Of a stretch of 64,000 nucleotides of DNA, positions 32,129 to 41,908 are shown piece after piece. The DNA is from Fretibacter sp964410285. Lineage in GTDB: Bacteria > Pseudomonadota > Alphaproteobacteria > Caulobacterales > Maricaulaceae. How positions within the stretch are numbered: the stretch's first letter is position 1; every line of letters begins with the position of its first letter. The notes under the pieces are model-generated. The model was not told the DNA's origin, did not search any database, and saw nothing but the letters and a program-made list of their open reading frames with translations. A program made the position numbers and the translations under genes. Location of the stretch: positions 62,001 through 126,000 of the forward strand of contig CAYPFR010000007.1 of NCBI GenBank assembly GCA_964410285.1, written 5' to 3'.

Positions 32129-33811
32129 TTATTTTTTCAAGGCCGCACCGAGAATATCACCAAGTGAGGCACCGGAATCGGCAGACCCATATTGCTGCAC
32201 AGCTTCCTTCTCTTCAGCGATTTCAAGGGCTTTGATTGAGAGGGTGTACTCACCTTTGTTCTTCTCATGGCGAATGATCTGCGCGTCGACCTTATCGCCA
32301 ACGGCAAAACGCTCTGGGCGCTGCTCTGAACGCTCACGCGAGAGATCGCCCTTGCGTATAAAGCCTTTGGCTTCTGCGCCTTCATCACCAAATTTAACAG
32401 CAATACCGCCAGAATTCACCTCGGCGACAGTACATGTGACGGTCGCGCCGCGGCTTGCACCGGCAGGCGTATTGTCCTTAACGAGCTGCTTAACACCAAG
32501 AGAGATACGCTCCTTCTCAATGTCAACTTCGAGGATTTTCGCTTCGACTTCATCGCCCTTGCGGTAATCTTTAAGCGCTTCTTCTCCTGACTTGTCCCAA
32601 GACAGGTCCGATAAATGCGCCATGCCGTCAATCTCGCCGTCAAGGCCGATAAACAGACCAAACTCAGTGACCGAACGCACTTCGCCTTTAATGATAGTGC
32701 CGACAGGATAGCGGTCTTGGAAATCATCCCAAGGATTACCCTGTGTTTGCTTAATGCCAAGGCTGATGCGGCGCTTGTCCTGATCCACCTCGAGAACTTC
32801 GACTTCCACTTCCTGAGATGTCGAGACGATTTTGCCCGGATGGACGTTTTTCTTGGTCCAAGACATCTCTGAGACATGGACAAGGCCTTCAACGCCTTCT
32901 TCAAGCTCAATAAAGGCACCGTAATCTGCGATATTGGTGACTGTACCCGTGTGGCGCGTGCCCACGACATATTTGGCTGACGCTGCATCCCATGGATCGT
33001 CCTGAAGCTGCTTCATGCCAAGGCTGATGCGCTGCGTTTCAGGGTTAATACGCACGATTTTGACTTTGACTGTATCGCCAACCGCCAGCACTTGGCTCGG
33101 GTGGGAAATACGGCGCCACGTCATATCCGTGACATGCAAGAGGCCGTCAATACCGCCAAGGTCCACAAAGGCACCATAATCAGTGATATTTTTGACGACG
33201 CCTTCGCGCACTTCACCCTCAGTCAGCTGGCCGACAAGCTCGGCGCGCTGCTCGGCGCGGCTTTCTTCAAGGATAGCCCGGCGGGAGACAACAATGTTGC
33301 CGCGCGAGCGGTCCATTTTCAAAATCATAAAGGGCTGTTCTTGGCCCATCAAAGGCGCGATGTCGCGCACGGGACGAATATCAACCTGAGAGCCGGGCAA
33401 GAAGGCATTGATCGAGCCAAGATCGACGGTAAAGCCGCCTTTGACGCGGCCCACAATCGTACCGGGGACGGGCTCTTCTTTTTCAAAGACCTTCGCAATT
33501 TTAATCCAGCTTTCCTCACGGCGCGCTTTTTCGCGCGAGAAAACAGCATCGCCAAGGGCGTTTTCGATACGCTCGAGGTAAATATCAACATCGTCGCCAA
33601 CTTTGACCTGCTCATCGCTGCCGGGAATATAAAATTCACGAAGCGGGATGCGGCCTTCGGTCTTGAGGCCGACATCAACAATCACCATGTCTTTTTCAAT
33701 GGCGGTGACGCGGCCGGTAACAACCGAGCCTTCGTCCATAGAATTTATTTCAAGGGAAGCTTCCAGCATGGATGCAAAATCAGATGTGGAAGGGGTAAGG
33801 GAGTCGCTCAT
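32129..33811 (-). CDS. rpsA: 30S ribosomal protein S1
   Basis: S1 binds mRNA leaders and delivers them to the 30S subunit. The 560 residues contain six S1 (OB-fold) repeats, at roughly 35-100, 118-183, 204-272, 290-358, 376-445 and 463-530; repeats three to five are most alike, with VKNITDYGAFVDLGGIDGLLHVTDM, VTNIADYGAFIELEEGVEGLVHVSEM and VRSVTEFGLFIGLDGEIDGMAHLSDL. Length and repeat number match full-length proteobacterial S1. The usual cmk-rpsA adjacency is interrupted here by a gene on the opposite strand, so rpsA must have its own promoter in the 200 bases upstream of its start. Confidence 0.97.
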   Translation of the reverse strand: MSDSLTPSTSDFASMLEASLEINSMDEGSVVTGRVTAIEKDMVIVDVGLKTEGRIPLREFYIPGSDEQVKVGDDVDIYLERIENALGDAVFSREKARREESWIKIAKVFEKEEPVPGTIVGRVKGGFTVDLGSINAFLPGSQVDIRPVRDIAPLMGQEQPFMILKMDRSRGNIVVSRRAILEESRAEQRAELVGQLTEGEVREGVVKNITDYGAFVDLGGIDGLLHVTDMTWRRISHPSQVLAVGDTVKVKIVRINPETQRISLGMKQLQDDPWDAASAKYVVGTRHTGTVTNIADYGAFIELEEGVEGLVHVSEMSWTKKNVHPGKIVSTSQEVEVEVLEVDQDKRRISLGIKQTQGNPWDDFQDRYPVGTIIKGEVRSVTEFGLFIGLDGEIDGMAHLSDLSWDKSGEEALKDYRKGDEVEAKILEVDIEKERISLGVKQLVKDNTPAGASRGATVTCTVAEVNSGGIAVKFGDEGAEAKGFIRKGDLSRERSEQRPERFAVGDKVDAQIIRHEKNKGEYTLSIKALEIAEEKEAVQQYGSADSGASLGDILGAALKK

Positions 33812-34011
33812 CAGTGAGCCTCTCTATCGTGTTTTGCCAATAGGCCGCCCGCTTAATCGGGCCCTATGGTCTGGCTCCGCCAATCGGAGCGTATGAGGAA
33901 CGCGGAACTGTCATTTGAGGCAGGCTCAGCGCGAACAGGCGGCGTATAAAGGAAGCGGCAGAGCTTGACAAGACCAGTTCCAACGCTTTTATTGCCTTAG
34001 GGAGCGCAATC

Positions 34012-35082
34012 ATGACTATACAAAAAATTTATCTCAGCCTGCTTATAGCCGTGGGCTTTTCAATTACATCCGAAGCCGCCACTACTGTTAGCGGAGCCGT
34101 CAATGTCGATAATAGATATATGGTTGTGCTCTCTCAAGGCGGGACGAATACGATTATGCATACAGGGCCGAGATTGCCGCCTACAATTCAGGGCGGGGCC
34201 TTGATTACAAATTATTTTTCGGCGGTTATTGATGATACGCCAAGCGCGCTCAAAAATTGCAATTTAATCCTGATCGCGTGGGGAGACGGAACGCCCGAGC
34301 AGGGCCTCGCAGCTATAGTAAAAGGTAATAATGGCAAGATCTACACGGGCGGCCCCGGCATTCGGAGTCATGAAAGCTCCGTATCTTCGAGAAACATTTC
34401 AGCGATACCCCCGCAATATTACTATGTTGGAGATCCCCCTACGCAGGCAGAAATTGACTCCATGATAAGCGGCGCAAACTATTCATCACCTCATGAAATC
34501 GCAGGGGATGTCGCGCAATCCGGTACAGCGCCCTGGGGCGTGGTTACAGGATATGCGCCGGGGCACTTAAACAATGTCCCACTTGGCGATTTCCAGTGGA
34601 TATGGTCGTCTTCTAATTTGACGCAAACGGTATTTCATCTTTTCACAATAGATTGCAATGCCCTTGTGAAACCGGGCAATGATGAGCTGCCTTCAGGACC
34701 TTTACCCATGCCTCCCAGCGGTGAACATTATCAATGCTACGGTATTGAAACGAGAAATAGTGAACCCCGCAGCAAAAAATTTGTTGTTAAAGACCAATTT
34801 AGCAATCCCGTAATCGCGGTCGGAAAACCTATTATATTGTGCAACCCCTCTTTCAAAAATCACAATAATAAGGAATATCCAATCCTACGCGAAGAACGAC
34901 ACCTCGTATGTTATGAACTCGAAACCAATGAAGAGGTTAAATCACAGACATTAGAAATTGAAACGCAATTCGCCAAAGAATTTGTAATAAGTGGTCAGCG
35001 CCAAATGTTTTGCGCGCCCGCCTTGAAAAGACATACTCCGCGCGAAGGAATATCGAGCGAGACAAAAAACATAAAAAAATAA
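34012..35082 (+). CDS. Secreted protein with repeated DUF7450-like modules
   Basis: This 356-residue protein has a signal peptide (MTIQKIYLSLLIAVGFSITSEA). The first 230 residues are unrecognised and have few charged residues. The C-terminal part has two related modules: HYQCYGIETRN...KDQFSNPVIAVGKPIILCNPS (about 238-282) and HLVCYELETNEE...QRQMFCAPALKRH (about 300-341). The pattern H-x2-CY ... D/I-x-F/G ... CxP is that of the DUF7450 modules I recall from secreted bacterial proteins, with cysteines likely paired within each module. It lies on the plus strand, interrupting the cmk-rpsA block, which suggests an inserted gene. The ribosome binding site is agggag. Confidence 0.7.
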   Translation: MTIQKIYLSLLIAVGFSITSEAATTVSGAVNVDNRYMVVLSQGGTNTIMHTGPRLPPTIQGGALITNYFSAVIDDTPSALKNCNLILIAWGDGTPEQGLAAIVKGNNGKIYTGGPGIRSHESSVSSRNISAIPPQYYYVGDPPTQAEIDSMISGANYSSPHEIAGDVAQSGTAPWGVVTGYAPGHLNNVPLGDFQWIWSSSNLTQTVFHLFTIDCNALVKPGNDELPSGPLPMPPSGEHYQCYGIETRNSEPRSKKFVVKDQFSNPVIAVGKPIILCNPSFKNHNNKEYPILREERHLVCYELETNEEVKSQTLEIETQFAKEFVISGQRQMFCAPALKRHTPREGISSETKNIKK

Positions 35083-35146
35083 GCGCCCCGCCGCCCCTGC
35101 GTTTTAACGGAAATGCTTGGCAAACAAGCAAATATAAACCCGCGCC

Positions 35147-35803
35147 TTAAACCTTTAGCAGAGCCTCTGTCACCCGCAGGGCGGCGGCGAGTACCTCGTC
35201 AATCGACAGATGTGTCGTCTCTATGAGGTGCGCGTCCACGGCGGGGCGGAGCGGGGCGAGCGCGCGGCCTTTATCGCGGGCATCGCGCTCCGCGAGCTGG
35301 GCGGCCACGGTTTCATAGGAAATATCCTCGCCGTAACCCATTAGCTCTGCATGGCGGCGGCGGGCGCGCTCAGCGGGGGCCGCGTCAACGTATAGCTTTA
35401 CCGCCGCATCGGGGCATATCACCGTGCCAATATCGCGCCCGTCCAGCACCGCGCCGGGCGCTTTGGCGGCAAAGCCTCTCTGAAAGTCCAAAAGCGCCGC
35501 GCGCACCTCTGTGTGCACCGCCAGCTTTGAGGCGGCCGAGGCGACCTCGCTATTTTTCAAAACCGGATCGTCCAGCGTCGCAGGATCAATGGTCTGGGCT
35601 GCGCGCGCCGCTGCCTTTGCATCATTGGGGTCATCCCCCGCCGCGAGACAATCCCGCCCCGCCGCGCGGTAAAGCTTTCCCGTATCCAGATAATGAAAGC
35701 CGTAATGGGCGGCTAAACGTTTGGCCAGCGTGCCCTTTCCGCTGGCAAAGGTGCCATCAATCGCAATCACTTGGGGAGATATAACTGGAAGGGGTTTTGT
35801 CAC
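35147..35803 (-). CDS. cmk: Cytidylate kinase
   Basis: Cmk phosphorylates CMP and dCMP with ATP. The 218-residue protein has the P-loop IDGTFASGKGTLAKRLA near residues 15-31, where Thr-Phe replaces the more usual Pro-Ala of IDGPAASGKGT. GFHYLDTGKLYRA (about 35-47) and AVLDGRDIGTVICPDA (about 118-133) are the CMP-binding and RDIGT motifs. It is 17 bases downstream of aroA on the same strand, the standard aroA-cmk operon. Confidence 0.95.
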   Translation of the reverse strand: MTKPLPVISPQVIAIDGTFASGKGTLAKRLAAHYGFHYLDTGKLYRAAGRDCLAAGDDPNDAKAAARAAQTIDPATLDDPVLKNSEVASAASKLAVHTEVRAALLDFQRGFAAKAPGAVLDGRDIGTVICPDAAVKLYVDAAPAERARRRHAELMGYGEDISYETVAAQLAERDARDKGRALAPLRPAVDAHLIETTHLSIDEVLAAALRVTEALLKV

Positions 35804-35820
35804 CGCGCGCTACGTCCTCT

Positions 35821-37158
35821 CTAATGGCTTTGCGAAATATTCGCGCCAAGTGTTGTCATGATATCAAAAAAGCTCGGAAAGCTTGTCCCAATCATGCCCG
35901 CGTCGTCAATGGTAACGGGGGCTTTTGCGTGAAGCCCCAAGATCAGCGCGCTCATGGCGATGCGGTGATCGTGATGGGTTTTCACAAGGCCGCCGCCGGA
36001 AATCGGCGCGCCGCCATTCCCCGTCACGCTCAGGCTACTCTGCGAGGCACTGACTTGCACCCCATTCCCCTTGAGAAGCGCTTGGGTCGCGGCAATACGG
36101 TCGCTTTCCTTAACCCGCAGTTCCGCTATGCCGTCCATCACCGTCGTGCCTTTGGCAAAGGCGGCGGCGACAGCCAAAATAGGATATTCATCAATCATGG
36201 AGGGCGCGCGCTGCGCGGGCACCGTAATGCCGCTAAGCCGTGAATGCTTGACATGAATATCAGCAATCACTTCCCCGCCAGATTTACGGTAATTATCCAT
36301 ACGCACAAAACCGCCCATTTCGATCAATGTCTCGAACACGCCTGTGCGCGTTGGGTTCATCATAACGTTTTCAATGACCAGATCAGAGCCTGGCGTCACC
36401 AATCCCGCAACAATTAGAAAGGCCGCCGAAGACGGATCGCCCGGCACATTGACATCGGCGGCTGTCAAGCTTTGCCCGCCCTTGATCTTCACCACCATGC
36501 CCTTATTCCCGTCAATGACGCGCGGGGTGGAGTGCACATCCGCGCCAAAGGCCCGCAGCATATTCTCGCTGTGATCGCGCGTTAAAGTGCGCTCGGTGAC
36601 GCGCGTTGTGCCGCCTGCATTTATCCCCGCCAGTAGCAGGCAGCTTTTAACCTGCGCCGAGGCATGGGGCGGGGTATAATCAACGCCCGAAAGCGCCCCG
36701 CCCGCCAAAAGCTTGACCGGCAAGCGGTCGCCATTCGTGGCCTGTGTCGCCGCGCCCATTTGGGCCAGCGGGTCCAGCACGCGCGCCATGGGCCGAGAGG
36801 ACAAAGACGCATCGCCAATAAATTCTGCGGCAATTCCGTATCCCGCCGCTGCGCCCAGAATCAGGCGAACGCCCGTACCCGCATTGCCGCAATCAACGGG
36901 GGCGTTAGGGGATTTAAACCCAGCGTCGCCGCAGCCCTCAATATACCAAATACCGTCATCTGCCCGCTCGATCTGCGCGCCAAAGGTCCGCATCGCGCCG
37001 GCCGTCGAGAGAATATCCGCCCCTTCCAGCAATCCGCTCACCCGCGTTGTGCCGCTTGCCATTGCGCCCAAAATCAGCGCGCGGTGAGAGATGGATTTGT
37101 CGCCAGGTGCGGACACTTTGCCTGTGAGGCCTTGGCTCGACTGCGATAGCGCTTTCAT
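35821..37158 (-). CDS. aroA: 3-phosphoshikimate 1-carboxyvinyltransferase (EPSP synthase)
   Basis: AroA joins shikimate 3-phosphate and phosphoenolpyruvate in chorismate synthesis. The 445 residues show APGDKSISHRALILGAMASG (about 17-36), DCGNAGTGVRLILG (about 88-101), SSRPMARVLDPLAQMGA and the C-terminal DHRIAMSALILG. The NAGTGVRL segment has Gly-Thr-Gly in place of the NAGTAMRP of class I plant/enteric enzymes, as in the class II group typical of alphaproteobacteria such as Agrobacterium. It leads the aroA-cmk operon. Confidence 0.96.
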   Translation of the reverse strand: MKALSQSSQGLTGKVSAPGDKSISHRALILGAMASGTTRVSGLLEGADILSTAGAMRTFGAQIERADDGIWYIEGCGDAGFKSPNAPVDCGNAGTGVRLILGAAAGYGIAAEFIGDASLSSRPMARVLDPLAQMGAATQATNGDRLPVKLLAGGALSGVDYTPPHASAQVKSCLLLAGINAGGTTRVTERTLTRDHSENMLRAFGADVHSTPRVIDGNKGMVVKIKGGQSLTAADVNVPGDPSSAAFLIVAGLVTPGSDLVIENVMMNPTRTGVFETLIEMGGFVRMDNYRKSGGEVIADIHVKHSRLSGITVPAQRAPSMIDEYPILAVAAAFAKGTTVMDGIAELRVKESDRIAATQALLKGNGVQVSASQSSLSVTGNGGAPISGGGLVKTHHDHRIAMSALILGLHAKAPVTIDDAGMIGTSFPSFFDIMTTLGANISQSH

Positions 37159-37314
37159 AATGTCGATTCCCAGTTGACTTGATATCTCTGCACGCTAAGA
37201 CGCGCTCTAGATTTAAGTCGCAGGGTCTATCGCTGTCCAAGTTTTTACGCAAGCGCTTTAGCGCGCACGATCTGGATTTTAGCACCCCTGCCAATGTTAA
37301 GAATGGGGTTTCCT

Positions 37315-37797
37315 ATGGCAAAAGTCGATCTTGGTACAAAACGCGTCTGTCCTGAATGCGAAGCCCGCTTTTATGATTTGACAAAATCTCCCGCCACCTG
37401 CCCGGAATGTAGTAATAGCTTTGACCCCGAAGAGCTGCTGGCGGGCGCCTCTCTGGCGGCCATGAAAGACGAGCCGCTTAAGGATTACGACGCTGTCTCT
37501 GATGAGGATGAAGACGAAGATGAAGACGCGCCAAAAAAATCCGCTGAGGAGGCAGAAGACGAAGACGATATAGACGAGGCCGAAGAAGAAGCTAAAGAGC
37601 TTGAACTTGACGGGGACGATGCAGCTATAATCGGCGGCAGCGACCAAGATGATGACGGCCCGCACGATATGGACGGATTCTCCGAGGACGAAGATGACGA
37701 TGCCGACGCCGCCCTTGTCGATGATGACAATAATGAACTTCCGCCGCCGGACGCGGATGACGCCGAAGACGACGACGTCGAAGAAGTTGAAATCTAG
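37315..37797 (+). CDS. TIGR02300-family protein with acidic tail
   Basis: This 160-residue protein has the TIGR02300 start GTKRVCPECEARFYDL (5-20) with a second CPEC at about residue 28, a likely zinc-binding four-cysteine unit. From residue about 60 on, the chain is an extreme acidic tail of Asp and Glu. The start is the ATG at 37315; an upstream TTG at 37294 is unlikely because the family begins at MAKxDLGTKR. It lies just before tRNA-Ala and divergent from aroA, the usual alphaproteobacterial neighbourhood. Function is unknown. Confidence 0.9.
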   Translation: MAKVDLGTKRVCPECEARFYDLTKSPATCPECSNSFDPEELLAGASLAAMKDEPLKDYDAVSDEDEDEDEDAPKKSAEEAEDEDDIDEAEEEAKELELDGDDAAIIGGSDQDDDGPHDMDGFSEDEDDDADAALVDDDNNELPPPDADDAEDDDVEEVEI

Positions 37798-37859
37798 ACA
37801 ATCTCGCGCTTTAGCGCTTGCAACACTGGCAGGGGCTAATTAAAAGCAGCCCACGCCGC

Positions 37860-37876
37860 GCCCCGCCAGACGGGGC
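37860..37876. other. Inverted repeat between TIGR02300 gene and tRNA-Ala
   Basis: GCCCCG and CGGGGC form a 6-bp stem with a five-base loop about 60 bases after the stop. No T-run, so a terminator is only possible. Confidence 0.35.
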
Positions 37877-37920
37877 CAGATATATCTCTCGCGCTTTGAA
37901 CGGCCAAAGCGATCATTGAG

Positions 37921-37996
<76 letters not shown>

Positions 37997-38000
37997 AATT

Positions 38001-38347
38001 TATCCGTTAAGTTATTGTTACACATGATGAATATGAATTCAACTTGTCTCATATCCCACTATTTATCCCACTTTGCGCTTTCATCTCAGTGCTGTATCTG
38101 TGACCCAAACTGGAAGCACGGCCCATGACATTCACAAATAAAACCTATTAAGCTCACTTATTGAAAGCAGGTTTCAGCACAAACACACGCTTGTGTCTGG
38201 TATAGCTGTCCGCCTATAACATGCCAGCTCTGGCTACGTGAATTTTAAGCCCACCTGCACTGCAAGCAATGGAATTGCAAAGGCGCAATCAAAATAGCCT
38301 TAACGAATGAGGGAGAAACTGAGGGGTTTTAGGGGGGCTTGGCTTAA
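38001..38347. other. Non-coding left end of the island
   Basis: These 350 bases after tRNA-Ala contain no supported gene. They hold a 21-base repeat (38052-38072) made of two tatcccact units, also found near the right end. Nothing else is recognisable apart from A/T-rich sequence. Confidence 0.7.
38052..38072. repeat. Left copy of the TATCCCACT double motif
   Basis: Two tatcccact units 12 bases apart, identical over 21 bases to 46908-46928. Position 50 bases inside the left core suits a recombinase arm-type site. Confidence 0.65.
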
Positions 38348-38947
38348 TTAGGGCTGCATGAAATCCTGAACCTCTTTGTCAGTTACGTTATCATAGCAAC
38401 TAAGAAACCCCACTTCGCCGCCCCAGACACCTCCGCCAATAAACCGTCTTTCAGATTTTGTTTTCCAATAGCCTAAATAGCGATACTTACTTGGCGTGTT
38501 GCAATAATCTATCTTGTTTCGAATTAAAATTCTGTTGCGTTTTGCCTCATCGCTCTCTTTAGGCGTTGCGCGCATCTCCATTTTTAATACCTTAATCCTT
38601 TCAGCCGCATCTGCCATTTCGCGCAAGTCTTTCCGCAAAAGCTCATTTCGCCTATTTCGAATTTCAATATAGGAATTGATAGTAACGGTATTGGTATCCT
38701 TGTAGCATTTATGCACTTTTCTTGGATTCTTTAAGTTCTGAATACTCGATTTACCACTTCGAGGAAAAGACAGAAAGTCTACAACCCTCCCACCATTCAA
38801 GCAGTATTCAAGCTTCGACGTATCTTCTGCTGACATAAGTGAGTTTCTTGCCATATCATCTCTCCACTCACTGCATCCGACGAGTTGGACTCCCGCAACT
38901 AGGGAAATAAAAACGAATTTGAAATTTGGCATATCAGCTATGGTCAT
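38348..38947 (-). CDS. Island lipoprotein, hypothetical
   Basis: I do not recognise this 199-residue protein. Its N-terminus has a short lipoprotein-like signal ending VGC; the likely start is the second ATG at 38932 (MPNFKFVFISLVAGVQLVGC), since the upstream five residues precede the hydrophobic segment. A mid-region (about 95-140) is highly charged and helical (RNRRNELLRKDLREMADAAERIKVLKMEMR), and cysteines occur at about 20, 49, 80, 149 and 184. It begins a few bases after the stop of the MmeI-like gene, so the two may be cotranscribed. A membrane or surface role for an island gene is suggested; nothing more specific is supported. Confidence 0.55.
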   Translation of the reverse strand: MTIADMPNFKFVFISLVAGVQLVGCSEWRDDMARNSLMSAEDTSKLEYCLNGGRVVDFLSFPRSGKSSIQNLKNPRKVHKCYKDTNTVTINSYIEIRNRRNELLRKDLREMADAAERIKVLKMEMRATPKESDEAKRNRILIRNKIDYCNTPSKYRYLGYWKTKSERRFIGGGVWGGEVGFLSCYDNVTDKEVQDFMQP

Positions 38948-38950
38948 GCA

Positions 38951-41809
38951 TTAACTCGTCTTCACGGTTCGCGTTTTGCGCTTGCGGGGCTTGGGTTTGG
39001 CTGCGGCTAAGATGGGGCTTTGGAGTTGTTCATAAAGCATGAAGAGATGCTCTACGCGCTCTCGCTCACTCTCAAACGGTTTTTTGCGGTAAAGCCTGTC
39101 CACCGCTTTGTCATTAGCAATATGGGCCTTGCGCAGATTAGCGGGCATAGCATCAGGGTCATAGAGGTCAGCCAGTGTCGCATCGGGGTGCGCGGCCCGC
39201 GCGTCGAGTATCGTCTGCCCTGTTTTGGTCAAAATTTCGATACCGTTTGCATCAATTTCTGGCCACGGAAAAGTATTATAAACCATGCCAATTGAATATC
39301 GCGGGTCGTTCTTCATACGTCCGCCAATGTACCGAAACCAAGACATGTGGGACAGCGACATCAAAATCGAAAACTCCCAAATATTAGCATGAGGTTTAAT
39401 TTTCACAAGATTGCTAGGAATCATAGGCGGCTCATAAAACCCCAGTGGAGCATAAACACGACTATCGGAACCCGTTTCGGGAATGACCATGAATGAATTT
39501 TTAGGAATTACTTCGATGTGAAACTTAGCAGGAAATTCAGCTAGACTTAATGAGGAAATTCCTGGTTCAAAGGGCGCAGCTTTTGTATCTGACTTATTTG
39601 ATATTTTTCCTAGTCTATATTCTCTGACATTATCAATCAGTTCTTTAACTCCTTTGGAATTTCGGATTTGAACTGGTGACGCCAATGGAGCAAGGAAAAT
39701 ATATCTAGGCTTCCCAGACATATGCTCTTTTGAACCTATGTAAGGACGGACTAATCCCTTCACTTCATCCCAATCTGCAAAAGCAAGTTTGGCCTCTGCA
39801 ATGGTGTCAAAAATATAATACCCACCATCTATAGGCTTTGTGCCAACCTTAATTTTTTCACCCGACATCGGCTTCGAGCTACTTGTTATTATCATATACC
39901 TATCCTTAAGCGCACTGGCGTCAAAAAGGTATGGCGACAAGTGCTTGAACTGAGTTTCTTCAGCATCTCCTTTCACATTGTCATAGCTAAATAATCTCTT
40001 CAATTCTGGCTGATTCACACGATGAGATAGCCCTACGATTACACAATGCACATGGGCCTTTCCCTTTGCATCACTTCCCCACTCAAACGTGCGATGGGCA
40101 AAACTAATTTCTAGATTAAATCTTTGAAAAAGCACTGGCCAAAGCTGAGCGACTTGTTCACCTTGTGTAATAGAATTAGTCGAGACAAACGCGATATGCG
40201 GCGGATTTTTGCCTCCCTTATTTACATATTCTCCAGCTTTTATGAACCAAGCGCATACATAATCGAGAGTTCCACCAGACTTGCCAAGCGCCGCTATCCT
40301 ACGAACCTGTTGCCGCTGAAAATCACTTTGCTGTTTCGCGCCAATAAACGGCGGATTGCCAAAAACGTAAGAACACTCCACCGCTGGCAATAAATCCTCC
40401 CAATCGACTTCAAGAGCATCACCTTTTTCAGGACCGCCTAAGATATTCGCCGCCTTATCAAGCGGGATACGCGCATAGTTTTGGCCAAAGGCCAGCGAGA
40501 GCGCATTGTTCATAATATGATCCATCATCCACATAGCGGTCTCGGCAATGCGGGCGGGGAACTCTTCAAGCTCTATGCCGTAAAATTGATCTACGTCGAT
40601 TTTGGAGAGGATATTGGCGTCTAGCTCTAGCTGTCTTTTGCCTTGCTTGGCTTGTAGGATTTCAATCTCTAACAGACGCAATTCGCGGTAAGCAATAATC
40701 AAAAAGTTTCCGCATCCACAGGCGGGGTCAAAGAATGTGAGTTTTGAGAGCTTGGCTTGCAACGCGTCCAGCGCCCCGCCCCTGCCCCGTTTAAGGGCTT
40801 TGGCCTTTTCTAGCTCATCACGCAAACCGTCCATAAAGAGCGGCCCTATGACCTTGAGGATATTTTTCTCTGTTGTGTAGTGCGCACCTTTCTTGCGGCG
40901 CTCTTTGCTGTCCATGACACTTTGGAAGAGCGCGCCAAAAATTGCGGGCGATATGGGTGCCCAGTCAAAACGCGAGGCCTCTATAAGCTTCTCGCGCATA
41001 TCAGAGTCAAATGACGGTATGCGCGTCTGGCGCTCAAACAAACGCCCGTTGATATAGGGGAAAGCCGCCAAGTCTTCATCAAGGTTCTTGCTACGCTTGC
41101 TCTCTGGCGTGTCGAGCGTCTGGAAGAGCTGCGCGAGCTTTGGCCCTAGGTCAGACCCATCTTCGCTTGTGCGGTCTTCTAGGAAGCGCAGAAACAAGTC
41201 TTTGGGCTGAAATACGCCCGTATCATCCGAAAAGAGACAAAACACGATTTGCACCAAAAAGACTTCAAGGGCGCGGCCTTCAAATCCGCTCTCTTCCAGC
41301 GCGTCATGCAAGCGCCCGACAAGCTCTGCGGCTTTGATATTCACGGGGTCTTGGTCTTTAAACTCGCGGCGTTCCACGCCTATCATAAAGCCGAATTTTT
41401 GCACATGCTTGTGAAGGTCTTCCAGCGCAAATTCTAGCGTCTCGCGCGTGGCAAGGTCGCGAAGCTGGAAGACCTTAAAGTCACTTACGAGGACATAGCG
41501 CGGGCGGTCACGCTCTTTGATTTGCAAGATATAATCGAACGCTTGTTTCTCAGCTTTGACCAAATCACGGCCAGCGCTCTTTTGCTCTACGATTAAAGTG
41601 CCCGGCCAAAAGAGATCGATAAAGCCCGTATTCCCTTTGATATTTTTGATGCGCTCCTCATAGACGCCAACGCTTTCGCGCCTCAGTCCAAAGACTTCAA
41701 AAAATTGGTTATAGAATGTTTGCGTGTCGCTGTTTTCATTGCCCGCATCAGCCCATTTTTCCGCAAAGGCGCTGGCCCGCACGCGAATCTCATTCCAACT
41801 TAAACGCAT
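38951..41809 (-). CDS. MmeI-like type IIL restriction-modification enzyme
   Basis: This 952-residue single-chain enzyme has the MmeI architecture: an N-terminal nuclease domain, a helical spacer, an N6-adenine methyltransferase, a target-recognition region and a C-terminal domain. The nuclease motif is Asp65-x9-Glu75-x-Lys77 in FIDLFWPGTLIVEQK. SAM motif I is DPACGCGNF (361-369) and the adenine-methylation motif is NPPF (485-488); all are intact. Such enzymes methylate one strand at an asymmetric site and cut about 20 bases away from unmodified sites. I chose the ATG at 41809 because ggaggg precedes it and the longer frame adds nine unrelated residues. The recognition sequence lies in about residues 620-850 and cannot be read from here. 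Confidence 0.9.
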   Translation of the reverse strand: MRLSWNEIRVRASAFAEKWADAGNENSDTQTFYNQFFEVFGLRRESVGVYEERIKNIKGNTGFIDLFWPGTLIVEQKSAGRDLVKAEKQAFDYILQIKERDRPRYVLVSDFKVFQLRDLATRETLEFALEDLHKHVQKFGFMIGVERREFKDQDPVNIKAAELVGRLHDALEESGFEGRALEVFLVQIVFCLFSDDTGVFQPKDLFLRFLEDRTSEDGSDLGPKLAQLFQTLDTPESKRSKNLDEDLAAFPYINGRLFERQTRIPSFDSDMREKLIEASRFDWAPISPAIFGALFQSVMDSKERRKKGAHYTTEKNILKVIGPLFMDGLRDELEKAKALKRGRGGALDALQAKLSKLTFFDPACGCGNFLIIAYRELRLLEIEILQAKQGKRQLELDANILSKIDVDQFYGIELEEFPARIAETAMWMMDHIMNNALSLAFGQNYARIPLDKAANILGGPEKGDALEVDWEDLLPAVECSYVFGNPPFIGAKQQSDFQRQQVRRIAALGKSGGTLDYVCAWFIKAGEYVNKGGKNPPHIAFVSTNSITQGEQVAQLWPVLFQRFNLEISFAHRTFEWGSDAKGKAHVHCVIVGLSHRVNQPELKRLFSYDNVKGDAEETQFKHLSPYLFDASALKDRYMIITSSSKPMSGEKIKVGTKPIDGGYYIFDTIAEAKLAFADWDEVKGLVRPYIGSKEHMSGKPRYIFLAPLASPVQIRNSKGVKELIDNVREYRLGKISNKSDTKAAPFEPGISSLSLAEFPAKFHIEVIPKNSFMVIPETGSDSRVYAPLGFYEPPMIPSNLVKIKPHANIWEFSILMSLSHMSWFRYIGGRMKNDPRYSIGMVYNTFPWPEIDANGIEILTKTGQTILDARAAHPDATLADLYDPDAMPANLRKAHIANDKAVDRLYRKKPFESERERVEHLFMLYEQLQSPILAAAKPKPRKRKTRTVKTS

Positions 41810-41908
41810 AAACCCTCCGAGCTCTTTGCTACGCAAAGGTGCGGTTTTTGTCTATGCCTATTTCTGCCCCGATAGCGTTCCTAGGCGTGGGGATAGCCTA
41901 TACTAATA

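Noticed and set aside
33092..33817. Long open frame opposite rpsA (241 codons)
   Set aside because: It lies wholly antisense to a certain ribosomal gene and has no recognisable domain; GC-rich genes commonly leave such shadows.
37297..37730. Ser-rich open frames antisense to the acidic tail of the TIGR02300 gene
   Set aside because: They simply read the Asp/Glu codons of the real gene in reverse.
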